Shown here piece after piece: positions 7,193-15,800 of a stretch of DNA of 64,000 nucleotides (position 1 is the first letter of the stretch; every line of letters begins with the position of its first letter). Both the position numbers and the translations under genes were made by a program. This DNA is from Synechococcus sp. AG-683-C23 (GTDB lineage Bacteria > Cyanobacteriota > Cyanobacteriia > PCC-6307 > Cyanobiaceae): the NCBI GenBank assembly GCA_003208835.1, contig QCVD01000005.1:1-64000 (forward strand), given 5' to 3'. Below the pieces are notes generated by a model. It saw only the letters and a program-made list of their open reading frames with translations. It did no database searches and had not been told where the DNA came from.

Positions 7193-7567
7193 TCAGTTCT
7201 TGAACGAGACGATGAGCTGCTCCTTATTTGGAGACTCAATCCAATAGGACCCATACACCTTGCTGCTGTACGGATCCTCACCAGCCTCTAAGAGAGCAAC
7301 GTATTCATCGCGCTTGGCCCAAAGCTGATCGCGGGTCAGACCAGCTAATTCACGTTTGCGGAGAGCATCGCGAAGCTCTGGCTGACCATCAGAGATGCGA
7401 TCGAGATGGTTTGGCGCATAGGGATCGTTGACCAGCTGCTCAAGCAGCCGATGGAATTGCCATCGGCAATGCCAAGTGAACTCATCAACTCCACCAAGGT
7501 CAACACGAACTCCGTTGTCCTTAATTTGCCGAGGCTTGTCTTTGAACTTGTTCCGAGAAGTAGGCAT
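7193..7567 (-). CDS. Hypothetical 124-aa protein, first gene of the replication cassette
   Basis: The chosen ATG at 7567 (MPTSRNKFKDKPRQIKDNG) has AAGGA at 6 bases spacing, better than the 7603 start in the track. The protein has a basic N-terminus, a central Trp-rich helix (FTWHCRWQFHRLLEQLV) and a charged helical region (RDALRKRELAGLTRDQLWAKRDEYVALLEAG). No family recognised. As the promoter-proximal gene next to the tRNA it may regulate the cassette. The 225 bp upstream of it, up to the tRNA terminator, show no further gene. Confidence 0.6.
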   Translation of the reverse strand: MPTSRNKFKDKPRQIKDNGVRVDLGGVDEFTWHCRWQFHRLLEQLVNDPYAPNHLDRISDGQPELRDALRKRELAGLTRDQLWAKRDEYVALLEAGEDPYSSKVYGSYWIESPNKEQLIVSFKN

Positions 7568-7780
7568 AACAGTTCCTTGCTGTCTTAGGAACCGTTCTCC
7601 CAATCACCAGCCAGTCCCGAAAGCCGAGACCTACTTCCGTATTGAACAGCTATTGCAACACCATATATGCTGCTGTAATCCCTAGCAAGTCAGCTACACC
7701 ACAGGTAGCGGCAGAGGCGCAAAAGATCACACCACGAATCACACCAACGACGACGATTCAGCGCAAAATAAAAACAGCCA

Positions 7781-7809
7781 AAAACTAGAAAACCCTTCCA
7801 GCGGAAGGG
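7781..7809 (-). terminator. Terminator of tRNA-Ala
   Basis: On the minus strand CCCTTCC GCT GGAAGGG is followed by TTTTCTAGTTTTT, starting 11 bases past the tRNA 3' end. It ends the tRNA transcript before it enters the mobile element. Confidence 0.75.
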
Positions 7810-7819
7810 ATTCAATCAA

Positions 7820-7892
7820 TGGAGCCAAGCGGATTCGAACCGCTGACCCCCTGCATGCCATGCAGGTGCTCTACCAGCTGAGCTATGGCCCC
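7820..7892 (-). tRNA. tRNA-Ala(GGC)
   Basis: The minus strand folds into a full cloverleaf: acceptor GGGGCCA/TGGCTCC with one G-U pair and discriminator A, D arm GCTCAGCTGGTAGAGC, anticodon stem CCTGC/GCAGG with loop ATGGCAT (anticodon GGC), and T arm with GGTTCGAATCC. CCA is not encoded. The phage-like genes begin beyond its 3' end, so this tRNA is the probable integration site of the element. Confidence 0.95.
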
Positions 7893-7953
7893 AAAAACGA
7901 TGGACTTGCCCTCGAGCAAATCAGCGTCGTTGGAACTTTACACCGCGAAGTTC

Positions 7954-8577
7954 CTAAACCTGCCGCCAAACAGCGACGAGCTTTCCCTGAACCTGCACTT
8001 GATCCGCAGGAAGTTCAATCGGAGAATAAGACGGGTTCGCTGCCTCCAGCACAACAGTGGGGCCCTGGCGATGGAAATGCTTGAGCGTGGTGCCGCTACC
8101 AGCCACCAAAGCACTCACCACCGTGCCATCCCTGAGCCGTTGCGGGTCGGTCACAGGCTCCATCAGCACTACATCGCCATCGGCGATATGAGCATCCACC
8201 ATAGAGTCGCCATTCACGGTCAGCGCAAACAAACCTCGTGTTTCCAAAACGGGTGCAAGGTCCAAATGATCCTGCACATCGTCAAAGGTGTCGACCAAAC
8301 CACCTGCCGCCACAGCCCCTAGAACAGGAATGCCAACGGACGCCGCCACATCTCCGAGCAACTGCAACGTGCGGGCTTGGCCTTCTTGCCAAGTGATCCA
8401 ACCTTTCTGTTGCAGATGACGAAGGCGACTCTGCACCGGAGCTGGTGAACGCAAGCCCATGGCTTGCATCATCTGACGAATCGAAGGGCTGTGACGATGG
8501 GTGCCGATATAATCGGCCAGCCAGTCGTACAACTCTTGCTGTGCGGAGGTCAGGCTCTCCTGGGGGTTGGCGGCCAC
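7954..8577 (-). CDS. lexA: LexA transcriptional repressor
   Basis: This protein of about 207 residues has the N-terminal winged helix of LexA (LTSAQQELYDWLADYI, SPSIRQMMQAMGLRSPAPVQSRL) and the S24 autoprotease domain. The self-cleavage Ala-Gly site lies in GAVAAGGLVD, the catalytic Ser in VNGDSMVD, and the Lys in TTLKHF, so it should be cleavable. It represses DNA-damage genes in most bacteria; in some cyanobacteria LexA has additional or different targets. GTG at 8577 was preferred to the TTG at 8583 used by the track. An SOS-like box lies 20 bases upstream, indicating autoregulation. Confidence 0.92.
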   Translation of the reverse strand: MAANPQESLTSAQQELYDWLADYIGTHRHSPSIRQMMQAMGLRSPAPVQSRLRHLQQKGWITWQEGQARTLQLLGDVAASVGIPVLGAVAAGGLVDTFDDVQDHLDLAPVLETRGLFALTVNGDSMVDAHIADGDVVLMEPVTDPQRLRDGTVVSALVAGSGTTLKHFHRQGPTVVLEAANPSYSPIELPADQVQVQGKLVAVWRQV

Positions 8578-8596
8578 CAGCAATCAATCATTGAAC

Positions 8597-8610
8597 AATA
8601 CATTTGTACC
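8597..8610 (-). promoter_or_regulatory. Probable LexA (SOS) box upstream of lexA
   Basis: On the minus strand the sequence is GGTACAAATGTATT. It agrees with the cyanobacterial SOS consensus RGTACNNNDGTWCB except for one base in the right half. The position just before the lexA start fits autoregulation. Confidence 0.6.
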
Positions 8611-8654
8611 CCCTGCCAGGACTTGCCGCAAGGGGGATTGGCAATCTCACGCAA

Positions 8655-9611
8655 TCACAAGCCACCCATGAGTGCCGCTAGCAGCGCTTGCTGGGCATGA
8701 AGTCGGTTTTCGGCTTGATCAAAAATCCGACTGGAAGCACCCTCCAGCACCTCCGCTGTGATCTCTTCACCGCGGTGTGCGGGTAAGCAATGCAGAGCAA
8801 TTGCATCCTTTGCGGCGTGATTCATTAAGGCCTGATCCACACAGAACGAGGTAAAGGCAGCTTCCCGTTCAGCTTGCTCATCTTCCTGTCCCATCGACGC
8901 CCAAACATCGGTGTACACCGCTTGTGCACCAGCCACTGCTTTGACGGGATCTGTGCAAATGTCGATCGAAGCTCCATGTTGTGCCAGCGATCTGGCCTGA
9001 TCCAGCACCCCAGACAACGGCTCAAATCCTTCCGGACAACCAATCCGAACGTTCACCCCGAGCAAGGCTCCACAGAGCATGAGGGAGTGAGCAACATTGT
9101 TGCCGTCCCCGATATAAGCCAACGTTTGTCCGGGAAGATCACCATGAACTTCCAACATCGTGAGGAAGTCAGCTAAGGCTTGGCAGGGATGTTCAAGGTC
9201 GGTAAGAGCATTGATCACTGGGATGGATGACCAGTGGGCATAGTCGACGAGTTCCTGCTGAGCAAAGGTGCGGATCGCCAATGCATCGCAATAGCGACTC
9301 AACACGCGTGCTGTGTCTTGCAACGGTTCGCCGCGGCCCAGCTGCGTCACGGTTGGGTTCAGATCCACCGTTTGACCACCGAGCCGGGCCATCGCAACTT
9401 GGAAACTGACCCGCGTCCGAGTGGACGCCTTGGTGAAGATCAACCCAAGAACGCGATTGCCGAGATCGATGCGTCGATCTCCAGATTTCAGCTGTGCCGC
9501 CAGCGTGAGAAGCGCTGTCGTTTCAGCGGCGGAACCATCTGCAGATGAAAGGTAATCGTGACCCTGCAGCCTCACAAGAGAAGGTGCAACCCCTTCAGCA
9601 GCGAAAGCCAT
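8655..9611 (-). CDS. argF: Ornithine carbamoyltransferase
   Basis: This 318-residue enzyme of arginine synthesis makes citrulline from ornithine and carbamoyl phosphate. Carbamoyl-phosphate contacts are visible in FTKASTRTRVSF (STRTR motif) and in HPCQALADFLT; the ornithine and catalytic loop appears as DVWASMGQE (SMG) and ALHCLPAHRGEEI (HCLP). Length is normal for the family. It lies between lexA and ftsH on the same strand, with 45-72 bp gaps. Confidence 0.95.
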   Translation of the reverse strand: MAFAAEGVAPSLVRLQGHDYLSSADGSAAETTALLTLAAQLKSGDRRIDLGNRVLGLIFTKASTRTRVSFQVAMARLGGQTVDLNPTVTQLGRGEPLQDTARVLSRYCDALAIRTFAQQELVDYAHWSSIPVINALTDLEHPCQALADFLTMLEVHGDLPGQTLAYIGDGNNVAHSLMLCGALLGVNVRIGCPEGFEPLSGVLDQARSLAQHGASIDICTDPVKAVAGAQAVYTDVWASMGQEDEQAEREAAFTSFCVDQALMNHAAKDAIALHCLPAHRGEEITAEVLEGASSRIFDQAENRLHAQQALLAALMGGL

Positions 9612-9656
9612 AGCAAGGCTCTAAAGGACAGTTATCGGAGATGGAAGGGGTCTGCG

Positions 9657-11531
9657 TCAAGCGGTAACACCCTCAGGGAGAACACTCGCCTCCAACATTT
9701 GTCTGAGATCTTCGCCCTCAATCACTTCTTTTTCGAGAATCTTCTGGGCGATTGTTTCGAGAAGACCTATGTTTTGACGAAGGATCGAAAGAGCATCGTC
9801 GTGGGCTTTGTCGACAAGACTGCGCACTTCGTGGTCGATCGCTTGAGCTGTGGCATCACTCACTGAACGGCGGGGATTGTTGTTACCGCCAAGGAAACGG
9901 CCACCTCCCTGTTTGTCGTAGGCCAAAGGACCAAGGGTGTCGCTCATGCCATAGGTCCCCACCATTTGCTCAGCAAGATCGGTGGCTCGCTGCAGGTCGT
10001 TGGCAGCACCAGTGGTGATTTTGCCGAACACAATCTCCTCGGCCGAACGGCCACCCAACAGCGTGGCGATTTGCCCCTGAAGATCTTCTTTAGAGTTGAG
10101 GAAACGTTCTTCCGTGGGGAGTTGAAGCGTGTAGCCCAAGGCACTCATCCCTCGAGGAACAATCGAAATCTTGGCAACTTTGGTGCCGCCTGGCATGAGG
10201 TGGCCAACGATTGCATGGCCAACCTCGTGATAGGCCACCACCTTTTTCTCATCGTCTTGCAAAACGCGACTTTTCTTCTCCAAACCTGCGACGACACGCT
10301 CAATGGCTTCACCCAGATCTTGCTGTTCAACCCGAGTGCGCTTCACCCGAGCCGCTAGTAGAGCTGCTTCGTTTACCAGGTTGGCCAAGTCGGCACCGGC
10401 AAATCCGCTGGTGGATTGGGCCACGCTATCAAGATCAACACCTTCAGCCAATTTCACTTTCTTGGCATAAATCTCGAGAATGGTCTTGCGACCGGAGAGA
10501 TCTGGACGGTCGACGAGCACTTGACGATCGAAGCGGCCTGGACGCAACAGCGCTGCGTCGAGGACCTCGGGCTGGTTGGTCGCTGCAAGAACAATGACTG
10601 GCTTATCTTGGGCAGCAAAACCATCCATTTCGGTGAGCAATTGGTTGAGCGTTTGCTCGCGCTCATCATTTCCGCCCACAACTCCCATGGAGCCGGACCG
10701 ACTCTTACCAATGGCATCAAGTTCGTCAATAAAAATAATGCACGGCGCTTTCTTCTTTGCTTCCTCAAACAGGTCGCGGACACGAGCAGCACCCGCACCT
10801 ACAAACAACTCAACAAATTCCGAGCCGGAGATGATGAAGAAAGGAACTTCCGCTTCTCCAGCTACCGCCTTGGACAGCAATGTTTTACCAGTTCCAGGAG
10901 GGCCAACTAACAACACCCCTTTCGGAATGCGAGCCCCAATTTCTGTGTAACGCTCAGGCGTTTTGAGGAAGTCAACGATTTCTGTGAGTTCGTCTTTGGC
11001 TTCATCAACACCAGCAACATCTGCAAAGGTGACGCGAGATTCTTCATCCGGTACGTATACCTTGGCTTTGCTCTTGGTGAAGCTCAGGGCACCCTGCGCG
11101 CCTCCACCCATCGAACGACGAGCAAAAAACTGAAGAACGACAATGAAAATTAGTGGGGGAACAACCCAACTCAAAATCGTGGTGAAAATATTGGGTTTTT
11201 TCGGCGGTGCTGCAGCGAACTCAACGCCTTTTGCTTCAAGGCGTTGGGGTAGATCCATATCAAAGATCGGGGTTGTTGCCAACACAGGAGGAGTCCCTTC
11301 CTCAGGAGCGGTCAACTCGTAACGGATTTGATCTTGGGTAATGAAGGCCCGTTTGACGGCGCCATCATTGACTTGGTCAATAAATAACGAATAGGGAACC
11401 CTCGGCACCTGCTGCATGCCGTTACTTGGGATAAAGCTGCTAGCCAGCAACAAAACACCGAAACCAATCAGCACCAAGTTGATGATTCCGAAACGACGGT
11501 TCGGTTGATTGTCGTCCTGACGGATCGGCAT
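9657..11531 (-). CDS. ftsH: ATP-dependent membrane zinc metalloprotease FtsH
   Basis: This 624-residue FtsH has two N-terminal membrane segments ([19 protein letters not shown] and [18 protein letters not shown]) enclosing a lumenal/periplasmic domain, then an AAA module with Walker A GPPGTGKT, Walker [13 protein letters not shown] and the second region of homology RPGRFDRQV, then the protease domain with HEVGH and a distal Asp. Cyanobacterial FtsH homologues act in thylakoids, including photosystem II repair; which paralogue this is cannot be told from the sequence alone. The ATG at 11531 (MPIRQDD) was preferred to the upstream GTG at 11555. Confidence 0.95.
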   Translation of the reverse strand: MPIRQDDNQPNRRFGIINLVLIGFGVLLLASSFIPSNGMQQVPRVPYSLFIDQVNDGAVKRAFITQDQIRYELTAPEEGTPPVLATTPIFDMDLPQRLEAKGVEFAAAPPKKPNIFTTILSWVVPPLIFIVVLQFFARRSMGGGAQGALSFTKSKAKVYVPDEESRVTFADVAGVDEAKDELTEIVDFLKTPERYTEIGARIPKGVLLVGPPGTGKTLLSKAVAGEAEVPFFIISGSEFVELFVGAGAARVRDLFEEAKKKAPCIIFIDELDAIGKSRSGSMGVVGGNDEREQTLNQLLTEMDGFAAQDKPVIVLAATNQPEVLDAALLRPGRFDRQVLVDRPDLSGRKTILEIYAKKVKLAEGVDLDSVAQSTSGFAGADLANLVNEAALLAARVKRTRVEQQDLGEAIERVVAGLEKKSRVLQDDEKKVVAYHEVGHAIVGHLMPGGTKVAKISIVPRGMSALGYTLQLPTEERFLNSKEDLQGQIATLLGGRSAEEIVFGKITTGAANDLQRATDLAEQMVGTYGMSDTLGPLAYDKQGGGRFLGGNNNPRRSVSDATAQAIDHEVRSLVDKAHDDALSILRQNIGLLETIAQKILEKEVIEGEDLRQMLEASVLPEGVTA

Positions 11532-11626
11532 AGCCCACGACTGCTGTTCGTGCACGCTACGAGGGATAAAGCGAAGCGTGAAGTCAGCATGGGTGTGAGA
11601 ACCGAACGGCCCCTAACGTCTCGGGA

Positions 11627-12295
11627 ATGTGTGGTCGTTACTGCCTCGAATCAACAGCCGATCAATTGACGCGTCACCTCAGGCCATGGCTTAAGGCAGG
11701 CGATGCTCCATGGCTGAAGCATTACGCCCCCCGGGCGCTGATTCAGCCTGGGGAGCCAGTGCTGGCGCTTCGGCGCGAACATTGCCAAAGCAGAGCTGTG
11801 CACATGTTGTGGGGGCTGCTACCGGGCTGGGCCAAGGATCCACTGACCAGTCATCGGCCCATCAACGCCAGGGCCGAAAGCATTGCTGAGAAAGCCTCCT
11901 TCCGGGGCCCCTGGCGCCATCACCGTTGCCTTTTACCCAGCAGCAATTTTTTTGAAAAAGGCCATCAAATCGGCCGGAGCGACCAGGAGATTTTTTGGCT
12001 GGCGGGGCTCTGGGATCGCTGGGTGGGTCCTGATGGCAGCGAAGTGGAAACCTGCTGCGTGATCACCACAGAGGCCAATGCCTTGGTCAAGCCACTGCAC
12101 AACCGCATGCCCGTGATCATTCCGAACGGATTGGAAGACGTTTGGCTGGAACCCGGTGACAAGCACCATCGCCATGCCCTTGAACCGATGCTCTCTCCTG
12201 TTTCTGCAAAGGGTTGGTGCTGCAAAACCACATCTGCATCTGCAAAAACTGGTGGAACCAGCCTGATCCAACCGGAACAGCTCAACCTGCTCTAG
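11627..12295 (+). CDS. SRAP-domain (HMCES/YedK) abasic-site shield protein
   Basis: This 222-residue protein belongs to the SRAP family, which forms a covalent thiazolidine link to abasic sites in single-stranded DNA and shields them. Catalytic Cys2 follows the start Met (MCGRY). RPINARAES carries the conserved Asn and Arg; NFFEKG carries the active-site Glu (more often in YYEW); LHNRMPVII carries the catalytic His. Length matches the family. It is divergent from ftsH and precedes the broken channel gene. Function is predicted from fully conserved key residues. Confidence 0.88.
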   Translation: MCGRYCLESTADQLTRHLRPWLKAGDAPWLKHYAPRALIQPGEPVLALRREHCQSRAVHMLWGLLPGWAKDPLTSHRPINARAESIAEKASFRGPWRHHRCLLPSSNFFEKGHQIGRSDQEIFWLAGLWDRWVGPDGSEVETCCVITTEANALVKPLHNRMPVIIPNGLEDVWLEPGDKHHRHALEPMLSPVSAKGWCCKTTSASAKTGGTSLIQPEQLNLL

Positions 12296-12380
12296 CCCCT
12301 CCATAGCGGGGCGATTGGAAAGCAGACGGTTGACAGACGTGAGGGGGGGATGACCCTGAACGCAGTTCTGGATATCGACT

Positions 12381-13072
12381 TTGGGGTGGGCTTCGCGCCT
12401 GCGACGCTAGGGAAACTTGCAACTGAAGTTGCTGCTGCTGTTCACCCTGGTGGTGATGGTGGGCTTCGCCTTTCCGCGGCTGATCTGGGCCACCCACGTG
12501 GGCTACACCTTGATCGTGCTAACGCTGACACAGATTATGGTTCGCGACGGCCTGGCACCAATTTGGGCTGATCGGTTGTACCGCAGCCTTGGCTTGTTGG
12601 CGGTTTTGTCGATATGGCTCTGGCTGCTCACCCCCCATAAATTGATAAATAGCGGTGTTCCCCTCGCCCTGAGCTGGAGTGTGCTGGTGGGTTGGAGTGT
12701 GATCCGCCTCGTCAAACGTTTCGCCCAAGGACCCAACGTGAGCGAAGCCTTATTGATGGGTGCGACGGCGGGCTATCTCCACATCGGGCTAACCGCAGGG
12801 CTTGTGATGAGTGCCCTGCAAACCATCCAGCCCGGCAGTTTCGAACCGCTCAAATTTCCCATCGGTGCGGGGACGAGCGCTTTGCAACTTCCCGCGTGTT
12901 TTCGACGATTAACTACTACGCCTTCGTTTGCCTCACCACAGTGGGATTCTGATATATCAAGCCGATGCTGCCGCTCTCCAGAATGGTGAGTGTGGCCACC
13001 AGCATTGCCGCACCGCTCTACCTAGCTGCAGTGATGGGTGTCCTGATCGGTCGATTTGCCAACAACTTGTAA
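12381..13072 (+). pseudogene. Broken two-transmembrane-type potassium channel gene
   Basis: Three pieces of one membrane protein are visible in two frames. Frame A (TTG 12417 to about 12870) encodes hydrophobic helices such as LKLLLLFTLVVMVGFAFP and LGLLAVLSIWLWLL; upstream it is stopped by TAG at 12408. Near 12860-12880 the reading moves to another frame that gives the pore helix STINYYAFVCLTTVG, where the filter TVGYGD is expected but reads TVGF followed by TGA (12950-12952). The same frame then continues as IKPMLPLSRMVSVAT and LYLAAVMGVLIGRFANNL, the inner helix of an Ion_trans_2 channel, to TAA at 13072. So there is at least one frameshift and one or two nonsense codons. Either the gene is decaying or the sequence contains errors. 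Confidence 0.75.
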
Positions 13073-13100
13073 CGAACCGTCGTCGAGTCCGAGCAGCGGC

Positions 13101-14165
13101 CTAACGAGCAAGCCTGAACTGAAACAGCCAATCGTCACCCAAGCGCTCAGAGCTCAGCAGAGATCCAGTGACCACCTGGTCCATAGCCGTAGAACCCAGA
13201 TCTCCGAGGGGCGTTCTCGCCGGCACCCCCCCCATGAGCTTGGGAGCCACTACAGCGGCAACCTCTTGGATGCAACCCTGACGAATGGCTGCGGCAGCCA
13301 GCTCAGGACCGCACTCCCACAACACACGATTGCAACCACGGTTCGCCAACTCCTGCATCAAGGGCTCTGGTTCAGAGGCTGAAAGTCGTTGGCGTTGGGG
13401 GCCTGAGGGGAAGTGGCGATCCTGCGCTTCAGGTCCATGGGCCACCAGGGTGGGAGCTAAAGATGTATCCCACAACTGAGCTGTTTCAGGAAGCTGCATA
13501 CTTCGACTCAGCACCACTCGTAAAGGCTCAGGCACCCGCAATCCGCGGCTGGTGAGCAATGGATCATCCACACGCACAGTGCCACCACCAACGATCACGG
13601 CATCTGATTTCGAACGGAGTCGATGCACCCACTGCCTTGCCGTTGGCCCACTGATCCATTGACTCTCCCCATTGGTCAAGGCTGTGCGGCCGTCCAGCCC
13701 CATTGCCCATTTGAGGGTCCCCCAGGGACGACCAGTGCGGACCCGATGCAGAAAAGCCCGATTCTGGAAAGCGGCTTCTGATTGCAAGACCCCACTGATC
13801 ACGTCAAGTCCTGCGCCCCTAAGTTGCTGTATCCCACCACCAGCGACCCTCGGATCCGGATCCTCAAGAGCAATCACCACCCGATGGACGCCAGCCTTTA
13901 GGACCGCTTCAGAACAAGGGGGAGTTCGCCCGTGGTGACAGCACGGTTCAAGGGTGACGACAAGGGTTCCGCCTTGGGCCCGATCACCGGCTTGCGCCAA
14001 GGCGCCCACCTCAGCATGGGGGGCACCGGCCCGAGCATGAAACCCTTCCCCCACCAACCGACCGTGCTCATCGAGAACAACAGCACCCACGAGAGGATTT
14101 GGGCTGGTTTGTCCATCGGCAAGGGCACCCAACGCCAACGCCCGCCGCATCCAGGCATCCCACAT
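13101..14165 (-). CDS. ribD: Bifunctional riboflavin deaminase/reductase RibD
   Basis: This 354-residue enzyme carries out two steps of riboflavin synthesis. The deaminase domain has the zinc signature PHAEVGAL and TLEPCCHHGRTPPCSEAV (about residues 60-95), and the C-terminal reductase domain has LKWAMGLDGRTA, the segment DAVIVGGGTVRVDDPLLT, and LWECGPELAA. The ATG at 14165 overlaps the stop of the DUF3122 gene as TGATG, which decides the start against the 11-residue longer track form. Confidence 0.93.
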   Translation of the reverse strand: MWDAWMRRALALGALADGQTSPNPLVGAVVLDEHGRLVGEGFHARAGAPHAEVGALAQAGDRAQGGTLVVTLEPCCHHGRTPPCSEAVLKAGVHRVVIALEDPDPRVAGGGIQQLRGAGLDVISGVLQSEAAFQNRAFLHRVRTGRPWGTLKWAMGLDGRTALTNGESQWISGPTARQWVHRLRSKSDAVIVGGGTVRVDDPLLTSRGLRVPEPLRVVLSRSMQLPETAQLWDTSLAPTLVAHGPEAQDRHFPSGPQRQRLSASEPEPLMQELANRGCNRVLWECGPELAAAAIRQGCIQEVAAVVAPKLMGGVPARTPLGDLGSTAMDQVVTGSLLSSERLGDDWLFQFRLAR

Positions 14166-14653
14166 CAGCTCAATGGCAAGTCCTGTAACGAGCGCCACTC
14201 ACCCACCACGTAGGGAGGAACGGGCAACTCTGTGATCACCCCAGGCAAAACAAGGCGCAAGGGTCGGTTGTTGTTGAGATCGTTGAGCAAGGGGTCGAGC
14301 GCAAATTCCACAGCAGCATCCCGACCGTCAACTGCCAAAATGGGATTATCCAGGGTGATGTCGTCAAGAACCCAAGTGCGGCGACCAGCCAGAATCTGGA
14401 GTCCAACGGGGTGATCGATGCGCAGTTTGCCGGGATAACCAACAATGCGGAGCACAACAGGTTCTCCGGGTTTGCCCTCCCGATAGGCCACCGCTTGCCA
14501 GCTGTCGTAATCAAGATCGCGAAGGCTTTCGAGCGACCGAACCATAGGAACGCCTGATTCGCTTTCATGCTGATGGACCTGAGCCCAGGCCACACCCGGT
14601 GTTAGCACCAACAACACCAGTGCAGCTAAGAGAGAGCAAATCAAACGGCGCAT
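14165..14653 (-). CDS. DUF3122 lipoprotein-like/secreted protein
   Basis: The start ATG at 14653 gives a 162-residue protein with a clean signal peptide (MRRLICSLLAALVLLVLTPGVAWAQ); the track form adds 41 residues that look untranslated. The mature part, including DYDSWQAVAYREG, VVLRIVGYPGKLRIDHP and LPGVITELPVPPYVVGEW, fits the cyanobacterial DUF3122 family of unknown function. It is coupled to ribD by a 1-base stop/start overlap. Confidence 0.75.
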   Translation of the reverse strand: MRRLICSLLAALVLLVLTPGVAWAQVHQHESESGVPMVRSLESLRDLDYDSWQAVAYREGKPGEPVVLRIVGYPGKLRIDHPVGLQILAGRRTWVLDDITLDNPILAVDGRDAAVEFALDPLLNDLNNNRPLRLVLPGVITELPVPPYVVGEWRSLQDLPLS

Positions 14654-14783
14654 CGAAAAGCTTCCCTGAGCGATTGGAGCGACGCTACTAAGACCAGCCG
14701 ATCCTGCGGGTGATCGGGGAAGCAAAACGATCACAAAATTTTGTTCCCTGCCCATTAGCAAAGAAGTCTGAGACAATTTTTCA

Positions 14784-14870
14784 ATGCAAAGTATGCATAG
14801 ACTTAAATATTGTCAGCCTCTGCAGAAGGGTGGATTCGCTCCCCAGAGCAAGTCGTTTCGAACGACTTAG
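14784..14870 (+). other. Apparent 5' part of the AraC-type gene, ended by an in-frame TAG
   Basis: The frame of the AraC-like gene stays open upstream of its TTG start to 14871, where TAG (14868-14870) interrupts it. Before the TAG the same frame continues to ATGs at 14784 and 14793 (MQSMHRLKYC... SKSFRTT). After the TAG it reads ELERCFAAVGIQVKAVQITPGELRG, which looks like the usual start of this regulator type. The segment is therefore probably coding sequence separated by one nonsense codon. Confidence 0.5.
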
Positions 14871-14936
14871 GAACTGGAGCGGTGTTTTGCAGCGGTTGGA
14901 ATTCAAGTTAAGGCTGTCCAGATCACCCCGGGCGAG

Positions 14937-15800
14937 TTGAGGGGCACCTTTGATATTTACGGGAGCAGCTCCCTTCCGATTTTTTCGGTACATACCAATC
15001 AGAGATTGGTGGTGGAGGGAAATAGCAACCTCCAAATGACCGTCGTTGGACTCGAGCAAACTGACAATATCGCGCTCCATCGCGTACGAGGCGAAACCCT
15101 CAACCCTTGCAGCATTCACAGATTCAGCTGGCGAATCAAAGACGCATATTTTCAAATGTCGCCGTGTGCTGACACCACCATGGCATTTATCAAGAAGCAT
15201 CGCTTACAGGACCTCGAACTTATTCGTGGGGAGACGAGACTTGTTGATTGCCTAGATCATCAGAATTCCCTGCACCTTCAACCTGAACATTTCCAACAGC
15301 TCAAAATACTTCTAAGGCCAAATAGCAGAACCGATGGTGAGTTACAAGAAATCCTCACAGAAAGCACCTTGATGGAATATTTTCATCCAGAGATCTACCT
15401 TAGCAGCAGCAATGGTGAGTCAACTCATCAAGCGCAATTGATGCGTGACATGCTGCTTTGGGGGCTAGAAAATCCGAATAATGCGCTCAAATTGGATGAT
15501 CTTTCCGCGATTATTTTCGCATCAAGATCATCACTTGTTCAGAACTGTCGAAGCACTTTTGGCATGGGGCCGATGAGCTTGATGAAAAACATATGGCCTG
15601 GACAAGTGCAGCTTGCCCTCAATCATCCCGAGATCCGAAAAAGCATCGGTTGCACATCAGTGCGCAGCAACTCAGCCCATTACGGCTTCCAAAGTCGTAA
15701 TCATTTCGCCGGGACTATCGCCTGTTTTTCGGAGAAACACCGAGTCAGAAACTTCAACGCTCTGAAGCCCCAGGGATTTCAGCCCAATCGGTGTCGGTAG
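14937..15800 (+). CDS. AraC-family transcriptional regulator, possibly 5'-truncated
   Basis: From the TTG at 14937 the ORF encodes 287 residues. The C-terminal 100 residues hold the two helix-turn-helix motifs of AraC regulators: LKLDDLSAIIFASRSSLVQNCRSTFGMGPMSLMKNI and then SAHYGFQSRNHFAGTIACFSEKH. The N-terminal part (SLPIFSVHTNQRLVVEGNSNL) resembles the ligand-sensing region of cyanobacterial AraC-like proteins. The normal start seems to lie upstream beyond an amber codon, so activity is uncertain. The 3' end overlaps the convergent glycosidase gene by 47 bp. Confidence 0.72.
   Translation: MRGTFDIYGSSSLPIFSVHTNQRLVVEGNSNLQMTVVGLEQTDNIALHRVRGETLNPCSIHRFSWRIKDAYFQMSPCADTTMAFIKKHRLQDLELIRGETRLVDCLDHQNSLHLQPEHFQQLKILLRPNSRTDGELQEILTESTLMEYFHPEIYLSSSNGESTHQAQLMRDMLLWGLENPNNALKLDDLSAIIFASRSSLVQNCRSTFGMGPMSLMKNIWPGQVQLALNHPEIRKSIGCTSVRSNSAHYGFQSRNHFAGTIACFSEKHRVRNFNALKPQGFQPNRCR

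Noticed and set aside
7228-8084. Overlapping + strand ORFs 7228-7685 and 7860-8322
   Set aside because: Antisense to the 124-aa gene, the tRNA-Ala or lexA, with low-complexity or unnatural composition.
10211-10950. Long + strand ORFs opposite ftsH
   Set aside because: They mirror the conserved AAA domain in reverse; no initiation signals or domain pattern.
12293-12318. Hairpin GCCCC...GGGGC after the SRAP gene
   Set aside because: The stem is only five bases and no T run follows, so it was not called a terminator.
12350-12571. ORF 12350-12571 as a separate gene
   Set aside because: It reads a different frame of the broken channel gene and has no family similarity.
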